A stretch of DNA of 64,000 nucleotides. Source: Lachnospiraceae bacterium (GTDB taxonomy: Bacteria > Bacillota > Clostridia > Lachnospirales > Lachnospiraceae). The translations under genes were made by a program, and so were the position numbers. Positions 1-8,551 of the stretch are shown piece by piece. The notes beneath the pieces were generated by a model that was given only the letters and a program-made list of their open reading frames with translations, had not been told where the DNA came from and searched no databases. The stretch lies in NCBI GenBank assembly GCA_028689585.1, contig JAQVCW010000017.1:1-64000 (forward strand), written 5' to 3'. The first letter of the stretch is position 1. Each line of letters begins with the position of its first letter.

Positions 1-2
1 CG

Positions 3-293
3 TTCCAGGTTGTAAATGCGATTCTTGCCTCCCAACGTGTGGAGCAACAGTCCTATCGCAGCTGTATGGGGCTTTTAAAGCTGGCCGACAAGTATTCCGT
101 CAACCGGCTGGAAAACGCCTGTAAAAAGGCTCTCAGCTATACAGCAAGCCCCAGCTACAAGAGCATCAAGAACATCCTTGCAGCGGGACAGGACAAGCTC
201 ATACCGGAAGAAGATGTGAAACAGGCATCCGAATCCGTCACCACACAGAATAAACATGCCCTCACCAGAGGAGCCGACTATTACAGGAGGTAA
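3..293 (+). CDS. istA: IS21-family transposase IstA, C-terminal end (cut by window edge)
   Basis: The reading frame is open from the window edge to the TAA at 291-293 and has no start of its own; the internal GTG at 39 is not a credible start. About 96 codons are visible. The sequence has the usual IS21 IstA tail: a helical stretch around YRSCMGLLKLADKY, then RLENACKKAL and SYKSIKNIL. IstA is the DDE-type recombinase of IS21 elements, but its catalytic core lies outside the window. The stop is 5 bases before the istB start, and the ribosome-binding site of istB (AGGAGG at 285-290) lies inside the istA end, the tight coupling expected for istA-istB. Family assignment is firm; whether the full gene is intact cannot be seen. 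Confidence 0.85.
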   Translation, partial: FQVVNAILASQRVEQQSYRSCMGLLKLADKYSVNRLENACKKALSYTASPSYKSIKNILAAGQDKLIPEEDVKQASESVTTQNKHALTRGADYYRR

Positions 294-298
294 GAACC

Positions 299-1075
299 AT
301 GACCAACCAAAGTACAATTGATAAGTTAATTGAAATGCGACTGACAGCTATGTCCGATGCATTTCTCCACCAGCTGAATGATTCCAAGATGAAGGATATC
401 TCATTTGAAGATCGTTTTGGAATGCTGATAGATATCGAATACAGCAACCGCAAGAATAACGGTCTAAAAAGACTGATCAGGAATGCCGGGTTCGACCAGC
501 CTGAGGCGTACATTGAAGATATCAATTACACTTCAGGTCGCAAGCTTAATCGAGACCTCATAAGAAGGCTTGTAACTTGCGAATATATCACTGAACACCG
601 TAATCTATTTATTACAGGTGCTACAGGCAGTGGAAAGACCTACCTGGCATGCGCGTTTGGTATGGAAGCATGCAAACAGCGCTATAAGACCAAATATGTC
701 AGACTCCCGGATCTTCTGCTCGAACTGGAGATGTCCAGAAACGAAGGTACTTACAAAAAGATCCAGGCTAAATATGCAAACCCGATTCTGCTCATCATTG
801 ATGAATGGCTCCTTCTGAAGCCAACGGAATCGGAACAGCAGGATATCCTTGAACTGCTTCACAGACGTCGCCGTAAATCATCTACCATCTTTTGCTCTCA
901 GTATGATCAGAGTGGATGGTATGACCAGTTAGGTGGTGATGATAGCCCTCTGGCGGAAGCAATCCTGGATAGGATTAAACATGATGCTTATAAAATCAAT
1001 ATCGTTCCCACAGATCCTACAAGCTACAGATCAATGAGGGAAGTATACGGACTGGATCAGTCCATAAGCGAGTAA
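299..1075 (+). CDS. istB: IS21-family helper ATPase IstB
   Basis: IstB is the AAA+ regulator that loads on target DNA and activates the IstA transposase. The 258-residue protein has the family's normal length. A Walker A motif GATGSGKT is at about residues 107-114 and a Walker B stretch ILLIIDEW at about 162-169. The start ATG at 299 follows AGGAGG at 285-290. It is directly downstream of the istA end, so the pair forms the coding half of an IS21 element. No frameshift is visible, so the gene is probably intact. Annotation pipelines often mistake IstB for DnaC-like replication proteins, and the istA neighbour settles this. Confidence 0.93.
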   Translation: MTNQSTIDKLIEMRLTAMSDAFLHQLNDSKMKDISFEDRFGMLIDIEYSNRKNNGLKRLIRNAGFDQPEAYIEDINYTSGRKLNRDLIRRLVTCEYITEHRNLFITGATGSGKTYLACAFGMEACKQRYKTKYVRLPDLLLELEMSRNEGTYKKIQAKYANPILLIIDEWLLLKPTESEQQDILELLHRRRRKSSTIFCSQYDQSGWYDQLGGDDSPLAEAILDRIKHDAYKINIVPTDPTSYRSMREVYGLDQSISE

Positions 1076-1084
1076 ACTCGCATG

Positions 1085-1158
1085 TAACTAAAAAAGCTTT
1101 GCGGTTTCCCTGTTCCGGACTGGCGGTTTCCGTTTTACCGGAACAGCGGTTTCACCGC
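1085..1158 (+). repeat. IS21 right-end terminal repeats
   Basis: Three copies of GCGGTTTC begin at 1101, 1123 and 1146, spaced 22 and 23 bp apart, just downstream of istB. IS21-family ends typically carry several short repeats of this kind that bind IstA. The last copy runs directly into the target duplication of the ISL3 element that follows, so the exact IS21 end is obscured. Confidence 0.65.
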
Positions 1159-1159
1159 A

Positions 1160-2750
1160 GGTTCTTCTGCAATTATCCTTATTGGCATTGATCTAATTCC
1201 CCTGCCATGGTAAAATTTAGACATAGATTTTTATCAGGGAGGAAGTCATATGCCTATAGCGACTACGCTGGAACTACAGAAATTTTATCCGGAAGAAATG
1301 GAAATCGCCCAGATTTGCCAGGGGGACAAAGAGATCACTGTTAAAATGTTTGCCCGCTCCAAGAGCTGCAAATGTCCTAAATGTGGTACTGCTTCCGAAC
1401 ATAAGCATGGGACATACGAAAGAAAGATACAAGACCTTCCAATTTTGGGGAAGACCACATACCTTTTGGTAAATGCATATGAGTATCAATGCGATAACCC
1501 TGCTTGTGATGCAACTACCTTTGCTGAAAACATCAATGGATTCTTGAATTATTACAGCCGTATGACAGATCGTTGTGCAGACTTTGTATGCACACTGGCC
1601 CTGGAGGCAAGCTGTGAGGGTTGTGCGCGGATCTGCCGTGCCATGAATCTGAAAACCAGCGGCGACAGTGTGATCCGTTTACTGGTTAAGAGGTATTCCT
1701 TGCAGCCGGAAGCGGAATGTGGGAGCGTCATAGGAGTGGATGACTTTGCTTTTAAGAAGAGGCACACCTACGGGACAATCATTGTAGATGAAGCCACACA
1801 TCATCCGGTTGCAATTCTGGATGGACGTGATGGTAAAACCCTGAAGGAATGGCTCGGCAAGAACAAGCATATAAAGGCAGTGACCAGAGACCGGGCAAGT
1901 GCTTATTCTTCTGCAATAAAGGAGATATTGCCGGATGCCATGCAGATTGCAGACAGATTTCATCTCCACCAGAATCTTTTGGAAGCAATAAAAAACACAG
2001 TGAATTCCGAACTTCCAGTTGACATCAGGATCCCTTCCGATTATGGAGGCAAGGAAAACACCGACGGGGAAGAAACTGGTAAAAAAACGCCATACCGTGT
2101 GGATAAGGTTATTGAATATGATGAAAGAAGTGTACAGCTTTATAAGGCAATTTACGAATACGATTCTGCCGGGTACAGTAAAAGGCAAATTTCTAAGATA
2201 TTGCATTGCAGCAGAAATACAGTGACAAAGTATCTGAATGGAGATTATGAGGCTTTGTGCAGGAGGGACTTCCGTAGTGGCATGGACCAGTTCTATGATT
2301 ATGTTATCAAGTCCTTGAATGCTGGAATTAGCCGGAAAGATATATCCAGAAGCGGCGTATTCCGCTTTCTGTGGATGGGGGCAGAGCTTACAGCCAGCCA
2401 TAAAGCATATTTATTGCAGACATACCCAAAACTCAGGGACCTTATGGTCTGCATCCGGGAGTTTCGCGAAATATACGAGAGGAGAAATATGCCGTTGTTG
2501 TATTTGTATATCGGAAAATATAAAACGTCAGAATTAAAAGAGATTGCCTGTTTTGCCACAGGTTTGGAAAAAGACCTTGATGCTGTTGAAAATTCAGTGG
2601 CCAGCATATTATCGAATGGTTTTGTGGAGGGAACTAACAGCAAACTTAAAATGGTAAAACGTACGATGTACGGACGGTGTAGCAAACTCCTGTTGGCGGC
2701 AAAATTAATGTATGCAGCGGAGTCTTCTTACGGATAATTACAGAAGAACC
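1160..2750 (+). mobile_element. Complete ISL3-family insertion sequence with 8-bp target duplication
   Basis: The element is 1591 bp long. Its left end GGTTCTTCTGCAATTATCC (1160-1178) and right end GGATAATTACAGAAGAACC (2732-2750) are inverted repeats with one mismatch in 19 bp. The octamer TCACCGCA is present directly outside both ends (1152-1159 and 2751-2758), which is the 8-bp duplication usual for ISL3 elements. Ends starting with GG also fit the family. A single full-length transposase gene lies inside. It has inserted into the terminal repeats of the IS21 element on the left, next to the IS66 remnant on the right. Confidence 0.92.
1250..2737 (+). CDS. ISL3-family transposase
   Basis: This is the DDE transposase that moves the surrounding element. 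The 495 residues show the ISL3 layout: an N-terminal zinc-binding region with CKCPKCG and a second CDNPAC cluster (about residues 40-90), helix-turn-helix segments, then the catalytic core with GVDDFAF at about 161-167 (first Asp), RDRASAY and ADRFHLHQN at about 212-245 (second Asp), and FVEGTNSKLK near 457-466 (Glu). The start ATG at 1250 is preceded by GGGAGGAAG at about 1237-1245. The stop codon overlaps the right inverted repeat, as is common in compact insertion sequences. No internal stop or frameshift is seen, so the gene is probably active or recently active. Confidence 0.93.
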   Translation: MPIATTLELQKFYPEEMEIAQICQGDKEITVKMFARSKSCKCPKCGTASEHKHGTYERKIQDLPILGKTTYLLVNAYEYQCDNPACDATTFAENINGFLNYYSRMTDRCADFVCTLALEASCEGCARICRAMNLKTSGDSVIRLLVKRYSLQPEAECGSVIGVDDFAFKKRHTYGTIIVDEATHHPVAILDGRDGKTLKEWLGKNKHIKAVTRDRASAYSSAIKEILPDAMQIADRFHLHQNLLEAIKNTVNSELPVDIRIPSDYGGKENTDGEETGKKTPYRVDKVIEYDERSVQLYKAIYEYDSAGYSKRQISKILHCSRNTVTKYLNGDYEALCRRDFRSGMDQFYDYVIKSLNAGISRKDISRSGVFRFLWMGAELTASHKAYLLQTYPKLRDLMVCIREFREIYERRNMPLLYLYIGKYKTSELKEIACFATGLEKDLDAVENSVASILSNGFVEGTNSKLKMVKRTMYGRCSKLLLAAKLMYAAESSYG

Positions 2751-2785
2751 TCACCGCACCGTAATAATCACAGGAGTGAACAGTT

Positions 2786-3184
2786 ATGAATAATAAGATT
2801 ACCCGCCGCACAGATGAAGAATGGTTAGCAATTATTGATGACTGTCGATTAAGCGGCCTTTCTGACCGGAACTGGTGTCAGGAACATGACATTTCTTTAA
2901 GCTCATTCTATTACACCATACGAAGGCTGCGCAAAAAAGCCTGTAGAATACCGGAATCCTCCAGTATCCCTGTTGCTAAAAAACAGGAAATTGTACAGCT
3001 TGATTTTAATGTTTCCACTGATTATGATTCGGTATCCTTGCAACATCCAGGGTTGAACCAATCAGCAAAAAAAACCGAAACCACTGTCAGGATTACTTTT
3101 CATGGTATTCAGATAGAGATTACCAATGCTGTAGCCAATGATGCGGTATATCATACATTATCTGCGCTGCTGAAACTATGTTAG
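2786..3184 (+). CDS. tnpA: IS66-family accessory protein TnpA
   Basis: IS66 elements carry tnpA, tnpB and tnpC; TnpA is a small helix-turn-helix protein needed for transposition. This 132-residue protein begins with the characteristic TDEEWLAIIDDCRLSGLS and NWCQEHDIS segments, a DNA-binding fold of the Xre/HTH type (about residues 5-50), followed by a variable tail. The start follows an AGGAG at about 2773. It lies right after the ISL3 element, so its own upstream region, and hence the IS66 left end, has been split off or lost. The stop overlaps the start of a tnpB remnant by the usual ATG/TAG overlap. Probably a stranded part of a dead element. Confidence 0.8.
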   Translation: MNNKITRRTDEEWLAIIDDCRLSGLSDRNWCQEHDISLSSFYYTIRRLRKKACRIPESSSIPVAKKQEIVQLDFNVSTDYDSVSLQHPGLNQSAKKTETTVRITFHGIQIEITNAVANDAVYHTLSALLKLC

Positions 3185-3309
3185 GTGATCTGTCCGGTGT
3201 ATCAAAGATTTTTGTTATTACCGGGTTATCCTCACGATATTTTTATCCTCATCTTTTTATAAAAGCATTGATTCTTGGCTTTTATTTTAGAAATGTATGT
3301 ATATTCTGA
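3178..3309 (+). pseudogene. tnpB: IS66 TnpB remnant (first ~16 codons only)
   Basis: The frame starting at ATG 3178, which overlaps the tnpA stop, encodes MLGDLSGVSKIFVITG, a good match to the conserved N-terminus of IS66 TnpB. It then changes abruptly at about base 3226 to a sequence without family resemblance and stops at 3307-3309 after 43 codons. TnpB is normally about 115 residues, so this is a truncated copy, and no tnpC follows. The break marks a deletion or recombination junction. Confidence 0.65.
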
Positions 3310-3435
3310 TAACGCCACACCGGACAGGCGGAGCCGCTGCAACATAATATTTAGTGACGGTGTTCGGAAAAGGCAGGATTGCGGCAGCGTGATTGGTCTT
3401 CACATAAATTTTGCAATTCACTCCTCGCCATTCGA

Positions 3436-3464
3436 TTGAAAAAGGTACGGGATTATGGTAAACT
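3436..3464 (+). promoter_or_regulatory. Sigma-A-type promoter for the AAA/PD-(D/E)XK gene
   Basis: TTGAAA at 3436-3441 and TAAACT at 3459-3464 are separated by 17 bp, and the gene start is about 105 bp downstream. The stretch 3310-3569 has no other recognisable feature. Confidence 0.55.
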
Positions 3465-3569
3465 AACAGACAATAGGTGTGTTATACTCTGATGGAGTGC
3501 ATCGCCGATTATGGCGAAACTTGTGGCGAGAAAACGCTGTGGTTTAAGCCTGGAAAGGAGCGTATTGTT

Positions 3570-5234
3570 ATGGGAGTTAATATTCCGCTTGGTATAGAAT
3601 CATTTGCAGATATGCGCGAAAATGATTATTGCTATGTAGATAAAACAAGTTTTATAAAGGAATTATTGAACAAAAAGTTTAAGGCAAATCTGATCACAAG
3701 GCCCAGACGATTTGGTAAGTCTTTGACCATGAGCATGCTGGATGACTTCTTTGATATTTTAAAGGATAGCAAATCACATTTCGATGGATTGGCAATTTCA
3801 AAAGAAAATGAAATTTGTGAGAAATGGATGAATCAGTATCCGGTTGTATTCATTTCATTTAAAGATATTGATGGCAATACCTTTGAATCTGCCTATGGTA
3901 TGATGAAGGCATTTGTGGCTGATATTTGTCTTAAATACGAATTTTTAGCAACTAGTGATAAGGTAAGCTCTATTAATAAAAAAACATTATTTGAGTTACA
4001 ATCTCAAAATGCTGCACCAGAAAATGTCAAAAGAAGTTTACTTCTCTTAACAAGAATGTTATCAGCACATTATGGCAAAAAGACAATCCTTCTGGTTGAT
4101 GAATATGATGTTCCTCTGGCGAAAGCGAATGCGAATGGATATTATAAGGAAATGCTCGAAGTAATCAGGGCAATGTTGAGTACGGCTTTGAAAACAAACG
4201 ACGATCTGGAATTTGGAATCGTAACCGGATGCCTTCGTATTTCAAAGGAGAGCATTTTTACAGGACTTAACAATCTTGTGATTAACTCGATCACAACAGA
4301 TCGTTTTGATGAATACATTGGATTTACAGAAGAAGAGGTACAGAACCTCTTGACAGACACTGGATTTACGGATCATGCGCAGGAAATACGAGACTGGTAT
4401 GACGGTTACCGATTCGGACAGGTCGATGTTTATTGCCCATGGGATGTACTGAATCATGTGGCGGCATTGATGGAGAATCCTGCAGCAAAACCGAATAGCT
4501 ACTGGGTCGGAACAAGCCATAACGATGTGATTTATAATCTTTTTTCCTACAAAAAATATGGAATGAAAGGCAAGTTTGAAGCTTTAATGAGAGGTGAATC
4601 GATTCAAGAGGTTATCACGGAGGAGTTGACCTATGATACCTTGACTGCTGATGATAAGAATCTGTGGAGTTTGCTTTTTATGACAGGTTACCTGACACAG
4701 GACAAGCAGATGCCAATTAAGGATAACGTTGTGACATTGCGGATACCGAACGAAGAGCTAAAATATGTCTTTAAGAATGCGATTATTGATTGGTTTGAAA
4801 GGACCGTAAGCAAAATAGACAGAAGTAAGATGTTTGAAGCGTTATGGAAGCAGGATGCTGATACGGCACAGGCAGAGATATCAAAGCTGTTGCTGAAGTC
4901 GATCAGCTATCATGATTTCAAAGAAAGTTTTTACCACGCCTTTGTGGCAGGAATGTTTGCCGGTGCGGACTATCCGGTTGAATCAAATTATGAATATGGA
5001 GATGGCAGACCGGATATTGTGGTCAACGACGGTGACAATGATCGAGTGATGCTTTTCGAAGTAAAACATGCAGATAAAAATGAAACAATAGAACATGCTC
5101 TACAGGAGGCGATTGCTCAGATTGAGGAAAAACGCTACCTTGAGGGCATTGACGAATTTGAAACGGTAGTATGCTATGGTATCGCGTTTAAAGGTAAGAA
5201 ATGTGTGCTGCAGTTGTATCCTGCAAAAGAATAA
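3570..5234 (+). CDS. AAA-ATPase-like protein with C-terminal PD-(D/E)XK nuclease-like domain
   Basis: This belongs to the large family of fused AAA-ATPase-like and PD-(D/E)XK-like proteins found in many copies in gut Clostridia and Bacteroides; its physiological role is not established. The start ATG at 3570 follows AAAGGAG (3554-3560); an in-frame extension to 3477 lacks a ribosome-binding site. The 554 residues show the family N-terminus (GIESFADMRENDYCYVDKT), a P-loop-like RPRRFGKS near residue 45, a Walker B TILLVDEYDVPL near 173, and the nuclease-like GRPDIVV and FEVKH motifs near 478-497. All family motifs look intact. It is a single gene with its own promoter and terminator in A+T-rich accessory DNA. 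Mobility or defence roles are only guesses. Confidence 0.85.
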   Translation: MGVNIPLGIESFADMRENDYCYVDKTSFIKELLNKKFKANLITRPRRFGKSLTMSMLDDFFDILKDSKSHFDGLAISKENEICEKWMNQYPVVFISFKDIDGNTFESAYGMMKAFVADICLKYEFLATSDKVSSINKKTLFELQSQNAAPENVKRSLLLLTRMLSAHYGKKTILLVDEYDVPLAKANANGYYKEMLEVIRAMLSTALKTNDDLEFGIVTGCLRISKESIFTGLNNLVINSITTDRFDEYIGFTEEEVQNLLTDTGFTDHAQEIRDWYDGYRFGQVDVYCPWDVLNHVAALMENPAAKPNSYWVGTSHNDVIYNLFSYKKYGMKGKFEALMRGESIQEVITEELTYDTLTADDKNLWSLLFMTGYLTQDKQMPIKDNVVTLRIPNEELKYVFKNAIIDWFERTVSKIDRSKMFEALWKQDADTAQAEISKLLLKSISYHDFKESFYHAFVAGMFAGADYPVESNYEYGDGRPDIVVNDGDNDRVMLFEVKHADKNETIEHALQEAIAQIEEKRYLEGIDEFETVVCYGIAFKGKKCVLQLYPAKE

Positions 5235-5247
5235 TCACAACACCACA

Positions 5248-5284
5248 CCCCATCAGCGTAAAAACTGGTGGGGATTATTTTTTA
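5248..5284 (+). terminator. Rho-independent terminator (copy 1 of a repeated terminator)
   Basis: A 9-bp stem CCCCATCAG / CTGGTGGGG (one G-U pair) with loop CGTAAAAA is followed by a T-rich tail. The same 27-base hairpin recurs at 7312-7337. Confidence 0.85.
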
Positions 5285-5819
5285 AGAGAGGGAAGAACAG
5301 ATAACCACAACACAGGAGAATAATTATGGAGATAACCTGCCTCTTTGTGGTTGTCATCCAAGTACCTCTCCGAAAGTAAGAGTATCACATCGGTGATATT
5401 TTTGCATTTTTGAATCATAGTATTTGCGGTATTTATGTACTTGAGATGAAAAAGGAATCATCCAATACAAGCCAGTAGCATTGTCCTGAAAAGCATAGAA
5501 GCGATGTTTTGACGTGGACGTTGGAATACTAAGCGCTTACGATAAATCTATTATTTCATACTGAAAGGGATTTGTGGAACGGCAGGTTATTCATCGGTTA
5601 CATCAATAGCGTTACAGATGTCTATGCACTCCTCAAGGACAGCTTTAAAGACATTCTTCCGTGGTCTGCTGAGCTGCCAGAACAATGCCGGATGCCGAGC
5701 AAACATAAAAAACGTTAAAAAAATGACGCCCTAAGCGTAGCAGATTTTCCCTGCTTTGCATAGAACGTCATTTTTTGAAGCACTTACGAATTGAAATCAT
5801 GTTTAGAGGTAAACTACAA
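5285..5819. other. Gap without a convincing gene; hairpin near its right end
   Basis: No gene is convincing here. A 39-codon open frame on the minus strand (5587-5706, beginning MFARHPALFWQLSRPRK) looks protein-like but has no ribosome-binding site and may be the tail of a lost gene. At about 5724-5776 a large imperfect hairpin with ends ATGACG / CGTCAT, flanked by an A-run and a T-run, resembles a bidirectional terminator. The rest looks like degraded DNA. Confidence 0.4.
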
Positions 5820-5873
5820 AATGTATTTGTAAATCACAAATATGATTTACAAATACATTTCAGGTGGTATAAT
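5820..5873 (+). promoter_or_regulatory. Perfect 17-bp inverted repeat overlapping a promoter (probable operator)
   Basis: AATGTATTTGTAAATCA (5820-5836) is perfectly repeated in inverted orientation at 5843-5859 around a 6-base centre. The right arm contains a -35-like TTTACA (5846-5851), and TATAAT lies at 5868-5873 with a 16-bp spacer. A protein bound to the palindrome would block this promoter. The start codon of the ATPase gene is 30 bp further on. Confidence 0.65.
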
Positions 5874-5903
5874 AGGTGTATTAATGAGAAAGGAAGTGCT
5901 AAT

Positions 5904-7082
5904 ATGATACTTTGCTATAAATTCAATAACTTTTGCTCTTTTCATACGGAAAGCGAATTTTCCATGGAAGCACCAACAGGGAAAGTTAAAAAGCGCTTTC
6001 CTAATAACTTTATAGAAAGCAAGAATGGATATGATGTGTTAAAGACCGCTGTAATTGTGGGAGAGAATGCTGGTGGTAAATCTAACTTTATCAATGGTAT
6101 TAAGTTTCTGAAATCCTTCTTTACCAGTAATGCTCCTGTAAAAACAGTTCATTCTTATATCAATACAAACAGCTTGATTGGAAATTTAGATCCGGTTCAG
6201 TCCTTTGCGATGATGCTGTTACATGATAGCAACGTGATTTATAGCTACAGCCTTTCTATCGACAAGACAGGAATTGTATCAGAGAAACTTGAGAAGGGAT
6301 TTAAAAGAAAAGGATCTGTGACAGAAGTATTTCATATTACAAGAGATGAGAATGGAAAATATTCAGCCAATAAGGAAAATTCAGAGAAGCAATTAAAAAC
6401 AGTACTGATTAATGCAAACAACAGTTATGGATTGTTTATCACAAAATTGGCTCTTCTTGGAGATGAAGATGCACAGAACGTTACGGATTGGTTTTTGAAT
6501 AAACTCTTTCCAGGTGCAATCCAAAAGGATCAGGAAAGTGAAATCAAAAAGCAGGAAGCAGATATCGAAATATTGAAGGATTCCCGCTACTTGGAGATCT
6601 TCCAAATGGTTGATTATAGCATATGTGGAATCGAAGTAGACATGGATAAGCCATATAGCAAATCAATTATCATCAGAAAAGATGCTGATGGACGTGAATT
6701 TCGAAGAGAGCTTCAAGAGGATTCCACTGGTGTTAGGGAGTTCTTTTCGTGGGCTGTACAGATCTACCGTGTTGTAGTGGAAGACAAAATTGTGCTTGCC
6801 GATGAAATGGACAGAGTTCTTAATCCAGTTCTTTCTGATCGTGTGATTGCTTATATCAATGGAATGGACCATTATGGACAGTTTATCTTTTCAACGCATA
6901 ATGTGCTGCATCTTGATCTGGTGAGATATATGAAGGAACAGATTTACTTTATAACAAAGGATATTGACAATTTGATATCAGAATTATACTCTTTGGCTGA
7001 CTTTCCAGAAATCAGATACAACGTCAGCAAGGTATATGAATTTTATATGAAGGGTATTCTGGGAGGGACTGCGAATGAGTAG
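5904..7082 (+). CDS. AAA-family ATPase (RloA/AAA_15-like), partner of an RloB-like protein
   Basis: This is an SMC/RecF-like ATPase of the type encoded with RloB-like TOPRIM proteins, a pairing known from restriction-modification and abortive-infection loci. I chose ATG 5904 because GAAAGGAAG lies just upstream and the N-terminus then matches the family; an extension to 5775 runs through the operator. In the 393 residues, Walker A GENAGGKSNF is near 52-61, the Walker B region VLADEMDRVLNP near 297, and the switch-like STHNVLHLD near 329. The stop overlaps the start of the RloB-like gene by 8 bases, so both are translationally coupled. The ATPase looks complete but its partner is truncated, so the system is probably inactive. 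Confidence 0.75.
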   Translation: MILCYKFNNFCSFHTESEFSMEAPTGKVKKRFPNNFIESKNGYDVLKTAVIVGENAGGKSNFINGIKFLKSFFTSNAPVKTVHSYINTNSLIGNLDPVQSFAMMLLHDSNVIYSYSLSIDKTGIVSEKLEKGFKRKGSVTEVFHITRDENGKYSANKENSEKQLKTVLINANNSYGLFITKLALLGDEDAQNVTDWFLNKLFPGAIQKDQESEIKKQEADIEILKDSRYLEIFQMVDYSICGIEVDMDKPYSKSIIIRKDADGREFRRELQEDSTGVREFFSWAVQIYRVVVEDKIVLADEMDRVLNPVLSDRVIAYINGMDHYGQFIFSTHNVLHLDLVRYMKEQIYFITKDIDNLISELYSLADFPEIRYNVSKVYEFYMKGILGGTANE

Positions 7083-7281
7083 ACCGACGAGAGTATTACA
7101 GAAAAGATTTGTTGTTTTTTGCGAAGGAGATACAGAATATAACTATATCGATAGGATGCGTAAGAAACAGGGTGTGCAGCTTGTTCTGAAACCCATCAAT
7201 ATGCATGGCGGTGGGTATTCGAATTTCTTGCAGAAAATAAAGACAGAAGCACAGTCAAATTTAAAGGCAAAGATTGTTTGA
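7075..7281 (+). pseudogene. RloB-like protein, truncated
   Basis: The first 60 or so residues match the beginning of RloB-like proteins: FVVFCEGDTEYNYIDRMRKK, with the acidic EGxTE motif expected at the start of a TOPRIM-like fold, then the GGGYSNFLQKI segment. Such proteins are usually around 200 residues, but this frame ends after 68 codons at the TGA at 7279-7281. No continuation is visible in any frame downstream, where a terminator follows at 7312. I therefore call it a truncated gene. It overlaps the ATPase gene by 8 bases. Confidence 0.6.
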
Positions 7282-7311
7282 TAGAGCGGCTGCCAGATGA
7301 ATAACAACCAA

Positions 7312-7343
7312 CCCCATCAGCGTAAAAACTGGTGGGGATTTTT
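7312..7343 (+). terminator. Rho-independent terminator (copy 2 of the repeated terminator)
   Basis: The stem CCCCATCAG / CTGGTGGGG and the loop CGTAAAAA are identical to the hairpin at 5248-5273; a short T-run follows. It sits about 30 bases after the truncated RloB-like gene. Confidence 0.8.
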
Positions 7344-7483
7344 CTGGAATAAAACAGATCAATGTATTAGAATGGCTTATGCAACAAGAAAAAATATAAC
7401 AAAGGCAAGGAACTTGAAATTGACAAAGCTGCAGTTTCACAGTTATAATTAATTTCACCACAATAGAGAAACGAGGTATAATA

Positions 7484-7819
7484 GTGAAACAACAGGAGAT
7501 AATGGAAGTCTTTAAGGAGATGTTTCTTCCTGTTCCTACTGTGGAAAAATGTGATTTTCGAGATAAATCGGACAAAGAGGCTGTATTTGAAATTGAGATA
7601 CTATAGCAGTCTTCAAAAATACCGACACAGTTCAACCCCACAAGTATGCACATCACTGCGTTGTCGTCAATCACTGATGCCCAACATCGGCTCATTCCTC
7701 CGCCTTATGCTGCACACACCTGTGTGCCTGAGAACAGCCGGCAGCTTCAAGGCGATCAAGAGGTATTTGAGCGTTTACAGCAGCATATTGAAGAACTAAA
7801 ACTAAAAAGACTGGATTGA
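7484..7819 (+). pseudogene. Degraded coding remnant of unknown family
   Basis: A TATAAT at 7476-7481 precedes a 40-codon frame (GTG 7484, stop 7604-7606) containing MEVFKEMFLPVPTVEK. It is followed in other frames by protein-like stretches: KYAHHCVVVNH at about 7645-7677, then, after a shift, HRLIPPPYAAHTCVPEN and a charged helical tail EVFERLQQHIEELKLKRLD that ends at 7817-7819. The pieces look like one broken gene with frameshifts or deletions, ending just before the VanZ-like gene. I do not recognise the family. The bases 7344-7483 hold nothing else that I can support. Confidence 0.35.
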
Positions 7820-7828
7820 AGGATAACA

Positions 7829-8449
7829 ATGGAATATTTGTCAGCAGTTCCATATAAACAGGAGATTGTGGTGTTTGTGTCTGTATTTATTTTTTTGCAG
7901 ATCCTGCAGCCTTTATGTGGAAAGAAAAATTGGATACATGATTCATTTTATTTCAGACAAATGGTAATTCTTGTTTTATCAGTATACTTTACAGGAGTTG
8001 CACATTATACGTTGCTGCATCGGGATGTAAGTGCCGGTATGAAATACGAATTGTCACTATTTTGGTCTTACCGGTATGTGATGGAAAATAGCTCTATCGA
8101 ATTTTTTAAAGAGGTATTGTATAACGTGTTGCTGCTTTTGCCGATGGGGTTACTAATACCGCTTTATATGAAGCCGTTTCAAAAGTTACGCTTTACATTT
8201 TTGGCAGGGTTATTAATCAGTTGCTTCATAGAAGTGTCCCAGCTAATCTTTTATCTTGGACTATTTGAATTTGATGATATTTTCAACAATACACTTGGCG
8301 CATATTTGGGATACAGTATTTATTATTGCGCAGCATGTACCAGAAATAAGAACCGCAAAAAGTGTTGGTATTTGAAACTAGGAGGCCTGCTCCTTATTGA
8401 TGCGTGTGTCATAGGCTATTTTTACGGTTTATGGAAAGCAATCGTATGA
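7829..8449 (+). CDS. VanZ-like membrane protein
   Basis: The 206-residue protein is hydrophobic throughout, with about five membrane segments. The VanZ-family signature is present: a conserved segment around NVLLLLPMGLLIPL (about residues 108-121), an IEVSQLIF helix with the family Glu-x-x-Gln, and the FDDIFNNTLGAYLGY loop-helix near 150-165. VanZ of glycopeptide-resistance operons lowers teicoplanin sensitivity, but most relatives are stand-alone proteins of unknown role, as here: no vanS/R/A genes are nearby. The start ATG 7829 follows GAAGGA. It lies among gene remnants in the accessory region. Confidence 0.8.
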   Translation: MEYLSAVPYKQEIVVFVSVFIFLQILQPLCGKKNWIHDSFYFRQMVILVLSVYFTGVAHYTLLHRDVSAGMKYELSLFWSYRYVMENSSIEFFKEVLYNVLLLLPMGLLIPLYMKPFQKLRFTFLAGLLISCFIEVSQLIFYLGLFEFDDIFNNTLGAYLGYSIYYCAACTRNKNRKKCWYLKLGGLLLIDACVIGYFYGLWKAIV

Positions 8450-8551
8450 ACTAGATCCGTAAACACAGTGTATATTTTACTGTGATCACAAGCTATGTGC
8501 AGGCAAGAGTGAACAATGGAATCATCTATCCTCCGATGGAAACAGAGCAAC

